Assembly (NCBI GenBank): GCA_050116155.1
Contig: JASFPE010000017.1
Span: forward strand, 1-25,540
Origin: G020353355 sp050116155
Lineage (GTDB): Bacteria > Desulfobacterota > Desulfobacteria > Desulfobacterales > JAHEIW01
DNA length: 25,540 bases
Reading direction: 5' to 3'
The notes beneath the pieces were generated by a model, which saw only the letters and a program-made list of their open reading frames with translations, had not been told where the DNA came from and made no database searches. The position numbers and the translations under genes are program-made. Positions 8,204 through 15,058 of this stretch are shown piece after piece (positions within the stretch are counted from its first letter, which is position 1; every line of letters begins with the position of its first letter).

Positions 8204-9574
8204 TCACCAAAAGAGCAGTCCCCGAACCAAACCCATTCCTCCGGATACTAAAATAACCGTGATGATATTCAATTTCTTCCACTGAATCGCCACGAAACTT
8301 GCCAACCCGATAATAGCGGCAAACCAGTTCACACCCATTTCAGGAGAAAACAGTACCTGCATTCCGAACCACACCGCCAGATTTAAAATCACCCCCACAA
8401 CGGCTGCTGTGATGCTTGACAGCGCTCCGCTGAGTTTTTTGTTTCCCCTGAATTTTTCAATGTAAGGACCGCCCAGGAAAATAAATAAAAAACAGGGAAG
8501 AAAGGTGAAATAGGTAGCAACCAATGACCCAATAATTGCACCGGTCAAAGGGCTGAATGTCCCGTGATAATTCCAACCGGCCATGAATCCGACAAACTGC
8601 ACGACCATAATCAGCGGTCCGGGGGTGGTCTCGGCCAGCCCGAGGCCGTCTATCATCTGAGGCGCCGTCAACCATCCGAAGTGTTCAACGCCGGCTTGAC
8701 CGATATAGGCCAGGACAGCATAAGCGCCACCAAAGGTTAAAAAAGCAGCTTTCGTAAAAAACAATCCTACCGCAAGAAAAACAGTTTCCGGAAGCACTAC
8801 ATAAAGCATCAGCAGGGGCAGTGTCCACAGGCCGCTAAAGGTTAGGATCAGCAGGGTATTTCTTGTCTTTGATGGATTCAGGTGGCAGGCGTCCGGGTCC
8901 TCACAGATTTGAACATATCCTTTCTCGTGATCAGCGATTCTTTTTTCTGGTACGATCTGGAAAGAACGCGGCAAGGCCATACTGCCGATCAATCCGATCA
9001 GACTCGCTCCGATGACAATAATCGGAAACGGCAGCTTGAAAAAAAATATGCATACAAAAGAAGCGGCAGCCAGCAATACCATCACATGGTTTTTTAATGC
9101 TTTTTTTCCAATTTTTAATACGGCAGTTACCACCACGGCCATAACGGCAGCTTTGAGACCACCGAACAGTGCAGCAACCCAGGCGATATTGCCGAAAGCA
9201 ACGTAGATATAACTCAATGCAAAAAGGATAAAGATGGAAGGGATGATAAACAAACTTCCGGCCACAATACCACCCGGAATTTTATGCAGCAACCAGCCGA
9301 TATATGCCGTCAGTTGCTGGGCTTCCGGACCGGGCAAAAACATGCAGTAGTTCAAGGCGTTTAAGAACCGTTCATTGCTCAGCCATCTTCTTTTTTCAAC
9401 CAGTTCCTGATACATGATGGAGATCTGCCCGGCGGGACCGCCGAAACTGATAAAACCCAATTTCAGCCAAAATTTAAAAGCCTCGCTAAAAGAGGGATGG
9501 ATCGTATATCCATTTTCTCGTGCAAGATCATTGGAAAAACTGTGCTGAACGCTTTTGGCAGCCATTAGATTCAT
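8204..9574 (-). CDS. chrA: ChrA-family (CHR) transporter
   Basis: The gene encodes about 457 residues from ATG 9574; an upstream in-frame TTG at 9616 and an ATG at 9565 are alternatives. It is a full-length two-domain CHR transporter. The N-terminal half has LGFISFGGPAGQIS and LPGPEAQQL. The C-terminal half repeats the pattern with TFGGAYAVLAYI and AETTPGPLIMV. About ten hydrophobic segments are visible, with a polar linker near residues 205-235 that contains CEDPDAC. Family members export chromate, and some are thought to handle other oxyanions such as sulfate. It lies downstream of a TauE/SafE permease and a small membrane protein, so export of a sulfur oxyanion is as plausible here as chromate resistance (inference). 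Confidence 0.9.
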   Translation of the reverse strand: MNLMAAKSVQHSFSNDLARENGYTIHPSFSEAFKFWLKLGFISFGGPAGQISIMYQELVEKRRWLSNERFLNALNYCMFLPGPEAQQLTAYIGWLLHKIPGGIVAGSLFIIPSIFILFALSYIYVAFGNIAWVAALFGGLKAAVMAVVVTAVLKIGKKALKNHVMVLLAAASFVCIFFFKLPFPIIVIGASLIGLIGSMALPRSFQIVPEKRIADHEKGYVQICEDPDACHLNPSKTRNTLLILTFSGLWTLPLLMLYVVLPETVFLAVGLFFTKAAFLTFGGAYAVLAYIGQAGVEHFGWLTAPQMIDGLGLAETTPGPLIMVVQFVGFMAGWNYHGTFSPLTGAIIGSLVATYFTFLPCFLFIFLGGPYIEKFRGNKKLSGALSSITAAVVGVILNLAVWFGMQVLFSPEMGVNWFAAIIGLASFVAIQWKKLNIITVILVSGGMGLVRGLLFW

Positions 9575-9694
9575 TGACACTTGCTTTAGGGAAAGGTCAA
9601 TTGCCTGAAGATTCAACCTTTTGCATGTATAGTTAAAGCTAAGATCAAATTTCAGGCGTGCAACTGGAAAATTGGGACTGGCGCAGGCGGGGTT

Positions 9695-10261
9695 TTAGCG
9701 TGACGCTGCAGAATTGTATGCATTTAGCCGTTTCTGAACACCTTTGAAATAAGGCAACCAGGGACGCAAGTATTTAAATAAAATGCGGCATAAAATATAA
9801 ATCGGAATAAATGTGAAAATATAACCTACCGATTTTCCGAAAATGAGGGTCAAAGGAAAAACGATGTCAAACTCCACGCCATGGAATCGTGTTTGCATCC
9901 ATCCCAGCGCACAAGGTATCGGCCATAGAATTCCAGCGGAATAACCGACCATGGTAAAAAATCGTTTGCCCCAGACATCGGTGGCTTCCTTGTTCAACGC
10001 TCGATAACTGGCCTTGTCTCCGATCCGGTATGCTTCCATGGATAATTTTTCCTTGGTCTCCATCTCGGAAGTCATTTCATCGATGTAGCGTTGATTGAAT
10101 CGAAGGGCCAGCGAAACGCTGATTTCTCCGGAAACAACACACACAAAGGCCAGAAAAAATGTTCCCATAAAATAGTCTAACAGCGGCACACCGGTAAGGC
10201 GGTAGAAAAACATCAGGAAGCTGTCTACAAGCAAATAAAAACTGTAAAAAATATCTGCCAT
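9695..10261 (-). CDS. Three-TM membrane protein, possibly DUF106/EMC3-like
   Basis: This 188-residue protein starts at ATG 10261. It has an N-terminal hydrophobic stretch, a membrane span at about 28-52, a charged helical stretch at 57-98 containing RIGDKASYRALNKEA, and two further spans at about 101-122 and 143-163. The order span, cytosolic coiled helix, two spans resembles the DUF106/EMC3/YidC-like superfamily, but I cannot confirm membership from sequence alone. It lies between a TauE/SafE permease gene (112 bp upstream) and a ChrA transporter, so it may help assemble or regulate these transporters (inference). No strong ribosome site is seen; a hairpin lies in the gap before it. Confidence 0.7.
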   Translation of the reverse strand: MADIFYSFYLLVDSFLMFFYRLTGVPLLDYFMGTFFLAFVCVVSGEISVSLALRFNQRYIDEMTSEMETKEKLSMEAYRIGDKASYRALNKEATDVWGKRFFTMVGYSAGILWPIPCALGWMQTRFHGVEFDIVFPLTLIFGKSVGYIFTFIPIYILCRILFKYLRPWLPYFKGVQKRLNAYNSAASR

Positions 10262-10317
10262 GCGAATTTATGATGACCCCTACGTGGATCAGCTTATTTT
10301 AGCGGTAAAGCGCTTTA

Positions 10318-10353
10318 TTGTCCGGGACCGGGCACAGCCCGGATCCCGGACAA
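10318..10353 (-). other. Strong intercistronic hairpin
   Basis: Arms TTGTCCGGGA and TCCCGGACAA pair perfectly, and inside them CCGGGC pairs with GCCCGG around an ACA loop, with one bulged A. It lies 21 bp after the TauE/SafE stop codon on the transcribed strand. No U-run follows, so it looks more like an mRNA-stabilising or processing hairpin than a terminator. It could reduce expression of the two downstream genes. Confidence 0.55.
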
Positions 10354-10373
10354 GCGAAGTTCGGATATCACCC

Positions 10374-11519
10374 TTAGATGATACTGATGCCGAAAAAACC
10401 CCTCAGTGTATATCGCAAACCGATGAAAATTGCCAGCACAATGAAAATTCCTTTCAGCACCTTGTTGGGAATATATTTTCCGGTTCGCGGTCCGATCATT
10501 GAGCCGATGAAAATACCCACCAGCTCGGCACCGATCATGGGCCAGTATACCATTACGCCTTTGAGCACCATAAAATTGAAAATGGCGAAAATCATTCCAA
10601 TCAAAACGGACAGCGCCGAGGTTCCAGCCACCACGAACATGGGCAACCCAACAACGCTGGTCAGGAATGGAACATACAGGAAGCCCCCACCGACACCGAG
10701 AAACGAGGCCACACAGGAAATGACAAATCCACCGATAAAAGCCCATATCGGACTGAAGGTAAATGTCTGACCGAAGAAAGAGAACTCAGTTTTTGTCAGG
10801 CCCCATTTCAAGGTCTTGATTCCCTGATCTTTGATGTCCTTTTTCTCTTTAATGGTGGATTCAAATGCCTTGGCGGCCTCCTGCGACGCTTTCTTGGATG
10901 CTTGTCCTTTCGGGGTCATCTCATAGATCATGAATCCGCCGATGACAAATACGCAAAGTCCGAACCAGCCCTGGTACTGGGAAAACTTTATCTTGCCTGC
11001 CGTCGTAAACACGATGAGCAAGGTGGCAAACAATGCCCCGATACCCAGGAAGAAACCGAGAGCCGTGACAAGCCGTTTTTGCCTGGCGTAGTTGATACTC
11101 GATACGAGCGCCGAAAGGCCGACGAGCCACTGGTTGGAAACCCGGATACTGTCGGTGATGAATTTGTTCAGCGCCGGTGCCGTCGTTTTAAATGTCTTGG
11201 CATAAGACCCCAACCCATAAATGGTCATATGCCCGACACCGGCCATGATGCCGCCGAAAGCGCCAACCGTCGAAAATATCCAGCCGACCCAAATCGCCCA
11301 TAAAAATCCTATGATCAGGCTAATATCCGGCCCGCCGGGAATACCGAGGAACCCCGGTGCGGCCGCGGGATCAATCTGGCCTTTTTCAGTTCCTTGAGGA
11401 GCCGACGCAATGGCGTCGGCAAGCGTAACCGCGTAAGCATTATCCGCCACAATAAACCCTGCCGATACAGCCAATACCGGCGCTAAAATGGCAAACAGGA
11501 TTAATGGCTTTTTCTTCAT
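10374..11519 (-). CDS. TauE/SafE-family anion permease (large form)
   Basis: This 381-residue membrane protein starts at ATG 11519 behind an excellent AGAGGAGGTGA ribosome site. An N-terminal hydrophobic signal-like segment ends in ADNAYA (about 25-30). The rest shows the TauE/SafE (formerly DUF81) pattern, with SCVASFLGVGGGFLYVPFL near 268-286 and a related glycine-rich stretch STVGAFGGIMAG near 83-94. A charged cytosolic insert at about 203-245 separates the halves, making it longer than the usual ~250 residues. Family members are linked to export of sulfite, sulfoacetate or related organosulfonates. It is the first gene of the transporter cluster and is preceded by a sigma-54 promoter at 11708-11723. 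Confidence 0.9.
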   Translation of the reverse strand: MKKKPLILFAILAPVLAVSAGFIVADNAYAVTLADAIASAPQGTEKGQIDPAAAPGFLGIPGGPDISLIIGFLWAIWVGWIFSTVGAFGGIMAGVGHMTIYGLGSYAKTFKTTAPALNKFITDSIRVSNQWLVGLSALVSSINYARQKRLVTALGFFLGIGALFATLLIVFTTAGKIKFSQYQGWFGLCVFVIGGFMIYEMTPKGQASKKASQEAAKAFESTIKEKKDIKDQGIKTLKWGLTKTEFSFFGQTFTFSPIWAFIGGFVISCVASFLGVGGGFLYVPFLTSVVGLPMFVVAGTSALSVLIGMIFAIFNFMVLKGVMVYWPMIGAELVGIFIGSMIGPRTGKYIPNKVLKGIFIVLAIFIGLRYTLRGFFGISII

Positions 11520-11604
11520 TTTTCACCTCCTCTTGTATTTTAGAGTTCTCTCTTAAGCCTACTCCCTGTTCGAAGACTCTAAATCTTTATACTTCCCTTT
11601 TGAT

Positions 11605-11621
11605 GATTTAAATTTTAAATC
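11605..11621. repeat. 17-bp palindrome in the TauE leader
   Basis: GATTTAAATTTTAAATC is a perfect palindrome with a single central base. It lies between the predicted sigma-54 start (about 11696) and the TauE/SafE start codon, so it could be an operator or a weak leader hairpin. It is A+T-rich, so chance cannot be excluded. Confidence 0.35.
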
Positions 11622-11707
11622 CCGAGTGAGAACGCATTTATAAGGTTTAGAATTTGTGGTTTTTCTTTTTGACGTCGCCGCCTTCGAAACGCATCGCTGC
11701 ATCAACA

Positions 11708-11723
11708 AGCAAGCTGTATGCCA
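11708..11723 (-). promoter_or_regulatory. Sigma-54 promoter for the TauE/SafE-ChrA operon
   Basis: The minus strand reads TGGCATACAGCTTGCT. The GG and GC dinucleotides are exactly spaced and both boxes are near consensus. The start would be near 11696, with a leader of about 175 nt. Confidence 0.72.
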
Positions 11724-11961
11724 CCAATAATCCAGACACTGAATAAAACCGGGGAAACTCAGCGTCTCAATATATTTCTCTATTAAAATCAAATAGATAC
11801 GGTTTTTATACGCTTGTAAATATAGAATTGTAATCGCATAAACAAAGCCGTTAATATCAAGCTTTAATAGGCACAATAAAGAGGATATCCAGATGCTTTT
11901 GTTAGAATAGTGTTTAATTTTAGTTAGATACATAAATGCAGTAAAAATATATCAGTGCAAT

Positions 11962-11982
11962 AGAATTAATTCATATAATTCT
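11962..11982. repeat. Inverted repeat, candidate shared activator site
   Basis: AGAATTA, a 7-bp spacer and TAATTCT form a perfect inverted repeat. It lies about 130 bp upstream of the plus-strand sigma-54 promoter and about 240 bp upstream of the minus-strand one, so one bound activator could serve both. Confidence 0.3.
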
Positions 11983-12039
11983 CTATGCCTTTCGATTGGA
12001 ATAAATATGAGCAAAAAATTGATTGCGGATTATGGACCT

Positions 12040-12218
12040 AACCTGTTTAAAATGTTATATATTTTACAAAAGGTGTCCTGAGGAATCAGATGACACGCTC
12101 AACCTGTTTACTGGTATGATTATTGCTAAGAGGGGAAAAAAGAAATAGATTTTTTAACCGATAACCGTATTTTTGTCTTCAACCCACGCTGCAGACGCCG
12201 CTATCTTTGAAACAGGTT
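12040..12218. repeat. Three copies of AACCTGTTT around the redox-operon promoter
   Basis: AACCTGTTTA occurs at 12040-12049 and 12101-12110 as direct repeats, and AAACAGGTT (the inverted core) at 12210-12218. The second copy ends one base before the sigma-54 -24 box; the third is in the leader. Such spacing could mark binding sites of a regulator. Confidence 0.4.
12112..12127 (+). promoter_or_regulatory. Sigma-54 promoter for the molybdenum redox operon
   Basis: TGGTATGATTATTGCT has exact GG/GC spacing and a consensus TTGCT -12 box. Transcription would begin near 12139, giving a leader of about 115 nt to ATG 12255. Confidence 0.72.
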
Positions 12219-12254
12219 TTCTAAAATCCCACATTTTTGCCACGGAGGACTGCT

Positions 12255-14342
12255 ATGGAAAAAGAAGTATACAGCATATGTTTTATGTGTTCGGTTCGAT
12301 GCCCCATTAAGGTCACGGTCAAAGACGGCCAGGTCAAATTTATTGAGGGCAACCCCCATGTTGCCAACATGGAGGGGAGCCTGTGCCCGCGCGGCAGTGC
12401 CGGGATCGCAACGCTCTATGACGATCAACGGCTAAAATACCCCATGATCAGAACGGGTGAGCGCGGTTCCGGACAGTGGAAAAAGGCCAGCTGGGATGAG
12501 GCCCTTGATTATGTGGCCGGTAAATTGAAACCCATCATCGATGAGCATGGGGGACACAGTCTCGTAATTGGAGAGCGCACCCAACTTTCTACCCCGGTGA
12601 CCAAGACCTTTCTGAGCGCCATCAAATCTCCAAACAATTTTACGCATGATGCCATCTGCAAAGGATCGGTCAACACGGCCTGCCGGTCGCTTTTTGGCTA
12701 TACCGACGCTCAAATGAGCATGGACTATGGCAATACCAAACACATTGTTATGTATGGCCGTAATTTTTTCGAAGCCATCGAGGTAAAGCCCGTAAATGCC
12801 TTGACAAAGGCCCTGGAAAAAGGAGCCAAGCTCACCTACATTGATCCACGCGTGAGTGTTACGGCGACCAAGGCCCACAAGTACTTCATGATCCGTCCGG
12901 GTACAGATCTCGCCCTGAATTATGCCCTGATTCATGTCATACTCAGCGAAAGATTGTATGACGCCGAATATGTGGACCGGTGGGTCCTGGGTTTATCCGA
13001 GCTTCAGGACTTCGTGCATTCATATACGCCGAAATGGGCTGAAAACGAGACGGGTATTCCGGCTGATGCCATTGTCGAGCTGGCGCGGGAAGTCAGCAAG
13101 GACAAGCCTGCAGTTATCTTCCATTTCGGTTATCGGGGTGCCAACCATCCCAACGAAATCTATCTGCGGCGCTCGATCATGATCCTCAATTCCCTGATGG
13201 GAAGTGTGGAGGCCAAGGGCGGCTTCTTCTTCAAAAAAGGTCCGGGAGAAGTGGGCGGCAAGCCTGCCCGCAAGCTCAATGAGCAAAAATTCCCCAAAAT
13301 AAGTGTTCCCCGATTCGACAAGGTGGGGACCAAAGATTTCCCCTTACCCGATCCCAAACACGGTGTCGGTCAGATGCTTCCCTTTGCCATTTTAAACGAG
13401 GATCCCTATCCCATAAAAGCTCTGATTGCCTTTCGTTTTGACCCGTTGATGTCCATCCCGGATAGAGGCCAGACCCAAAAGGCATTGGACAAGCTGGATC
13501 TCATCGTGGCCATCGACATCAACTACAGCGACATTGCACACCAGGCGGATGTCATCCTGCCGGAGTCCACCTACCTGGAACGAACCGATTGTGTCCAGCA
13601 GGCCAATGGTCTGGCTCCTCAATTGGTCCTGCGAAAGCAGGTGATCGAACCGCGCTACGACACCCGGCCCGGTCCTATCATTCTCAAACAGCTCGGTGAA
13701 CGCATCGGCATCGGCAAGTATTTCCCCTACGACAGCATGGAGGAGTTGGTGCAATGGGAACTCGAGCCGACCGGATTTAAAATGGAAGACTTTCAAAAAA
13801 AAGGATATGTTGCCTATACGGGCAATAAGATCTTTTGGGATCGTAGCGATGGGATTAAATTCAAAACGCCTTCAGGCAAAATCGAATTTAAATCTTCTTT
13901 GATGGAGGATGCGGGATATGCGTCATTTCCGGCTTATGAATCCCTGCCTTCACCACCGCAAGCTCAGTTCAGGCTGATCGTCGGGCGCAATGCCCTCCAT
14001 ACCCATGTGGCGACCCAGAATAACCCCTATCTGAATGAGTTAAGTCCCGAAAATGTACTGTGGATTAATTCAAACAGGGCTGCGGAGCTGGGCATCAAAG
14101 ATGGGGATCTTGTCGCGGTGTCCTCCAAGGTAGGTTCCGGTCAAATCAAGGCATTTGTGACCGATCTCATTCATCCGGAGGCTGCTTTCATGCTCCATGG
14201 GTTCGGCCATCAGGCCCCGCTGGCCAGCAGATCTTACAACAAAGGAGTGGGCGATGGTGATTTACAGGAAAATATTTCAGATATGATCGGCGGCAGCCCG
14301 GCTTTGCACCACACCCTGATATCGGTGAAGCCCACAACTTAG
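12255..14342 (+). CDS. Molybdopterin oxidoreductase catalytic subunit (PsrA/PhsA-like), no Tat signal
   Basis: ATG 12255 is chosen because GGAGGA precedes it at 12244; an in-frame TTG at 12237 lies upstream of that site. The 695-residue protein is a CISM/DMSO-reductase-family catalytic subunit. An N-terminal [4Fe-4S] motif (Cys9, Cys12, Cys16, Cys44) is followed by molybdopterin-binding domains and a C-terminal molydopterin-dinucleotide domain beginning near FRLIVGRNALHTHV. Cys135 in ICKGS is a candidate molybdenum ligand. Overall it is closest in feel to polysulfide/thiosulfate reductase PsrA/PhsA, but it is slightly short and starts directly with the Fe-S domain, so it should be cytoplasmic. 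The partners downstream are a four-cluster ferredoxin and an NAD(P)H flavoprotein, with no membrane anchor, so a soluble NAD(P)H-coupled complex is inferred. The substrate is unknown. Confidence 0.92.
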   Translation: MEKEVYSICFMCSVRCPIKVTVKDGQVKFIEGNPHVANMEGSLCPRGSAGIATLYDDQRLKYPMIRTGERGSGQWKKASWDEALDYVAGKLKPIIDEHGGHSLVIGERTQLSTPVTKTFLSAIKSPNNFTHDAICKGSVNTACRSLFGYTDAQMSMDYGNTKHIVMYGRNFFEAIEVKPVNALTKALEKGAKLTYIDPRVSVTATKAHKYFMIRPGTDLALNYALIHVILSERLYDAEYVDRWVLGLSELQDFVHSYTPKWAENETGIPADAIVELAREVSKDKPAVIFHFGYRGANHPNEIYLRRSIMILNSLMGSVEAKGGFFFKKGPGEVGGKPARKLNEQKFPKISVPRFDKVGTKDFPLPDPKHGVGQMLPFAILNEDPYPIKALIAFRFDPLMSIPDRGQTQKALDKLDLIVAIDINYSDIAHQADVILPESTYLERTDCVQQANGLAPQLVLRKQVIEPRYDTRPGPIILKQLGERIGIGKYFPYDSMEELVQWELEPTGFKMEDFQKKGYVAYTGNKIFWDRSDGIKFKTPSGKIEFKSSLMEDAGYASFPAYESLPSPPQAQFRLIVGRNALHTHVATQNNPYLNELSPENVLWINSNRAAELGIKDGDLVAVSSKVGSGQIKAFVTDLIHPEAAFMLHGFGHQAPLASRSYNKGVGDGDLQENISDMIGGSPALHHTLISVKPTT

Positions 14343-14451
14343 GCTTCATTGATGAATGCAAAAGTACGCTGGACCCGTGAATAATGCGAAACGAATTTAA
14401 TTATTTTCAAAAAGAAACTAGCTAACCTTCAATCTAAATGGGAGTAGAGCC

Positions 14452-14958
14452 ATGAGTAAATACTTTCTACTGCAGGACCTGCATAAGTGTATCGGCTGTC
14501 ATTCTTGCGAAATTATTTGCAAGACCAATAAAAGTTTGCCTCCGGAAACGAGACCCTGCCAGATTATTACGATTGGGCCCAGATTAGTCAACGGCAACCC
14601 CCGTGCATCTTATGTCTTTATGCCCTGCTATCATTGCGAGGATCCCTGGTGTGTTGCAGCCTGTCCCACCGGAGCCATGCAAAAAAGACCGCAGGATGGA
14701 ATTGTTTTTGTGGATCATGAACTGTGTGTCGGGTGCAAAACCTGTATTTCTGCCTGCCCATGGGGAGCACCGCAATGGCACCCGGATCTGGGCAAAGTGG
14801 TGAAATGCGATTATTGCATGGACCGCATCGATGAGGGCCTTAAACCGGCGTGTGTCACAGTATGCACCGCAAGCTGCCTTCATTTTGAAAAAGCTGAAAA
14901 AATAACGCAGATCAGACGTGAAAGGCATGCCAGAACGGTGGTGGCAACGTTAGAATAA
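14452..14958 (+). CDS. Four-cluster ferredoxin subunit (DmsB/PsrB-like)
   Basis: This 168-residue Fe-S protein starts at ATG 14452 behind GGGAG. It has the DmsB/PsrB/NrfC four-cluster layout: Cys13/16/19/23, Cys59/62/67/71, Cys92/95/98/102 and Cys119/122/134/138. Such subunits wire a molybdopterin subunit to its electron donor. There is no signal peptide and no membrane anchor, matching the cytoplasmic catalytic subunit 109 bp upstream. Electrons probably pass to or from the flavoprotein encoded next. It is an integral part of the same operon. Confidence 0.93.
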   Translation: MSKYFLLQDLHKCIGCHSCEIICKTNKSLPPETRPCQIITIGPRLVNGNPRASYVFMPCYHCEDPWCVAACPTGAMQKRPQDGIVFVDHELCVGCKTCISACPWGAPQWHPDLGKVVKCDYCMDRIDEGLKPACVTVCTASCLHFEKAEKITQIRRERHARTVVATLE

Positions 14959-15058
14959 AAATATTGAATTAATAAAAATATTAAGGAATTCAGAGTAATC
15001 GGTTAATATATCGGAAGCCGAATTTTAAATATTCCTAAATTTTTTAAGAGGTTGAAGT

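Larger units (their letters stand above)
11520..12254. other. Divergent control region between transporter and redox operons
   Basis: This 735-bp A+T-rich region separates divergent transcription units and contains no gene I can support. A 124-codon minus ORF at 11559-11933 has low-complexity composition and no ribosome site. The region contains two sigma-54 promoters (11708-11723 minus, 12112-12127 plus), a 17-bp palindrome (11605-11621), a 7-7-7 inverted repeat (11962-11982) and three copies of AACCTGTTT (12040, 12101, and inverted at 12210). Confidence 0.6.

Noticed and set aside
10318..10353. Reading the intergenic hairpin as a Rho-independent terminator
   Set aside because: No U-run follows it on the transcribed strand, and the next gene in the same direction begins only about 57 bp later.
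10315..10746. 143-codon minus-strand ORF
   Set aside because: It is an out-of-frame shadow of the TauE/SafE gene and runs through the intergenic hairpin.
11559..11933. 124-codon minus-strand ORF in the divergent control region
   Set aside because: It has no ribosome site and a Lys/Ile/Tyr-rich composition typical of chance frames in A+T-rich DNA, and it covers the sigma-54 promoter at 11708-11723.
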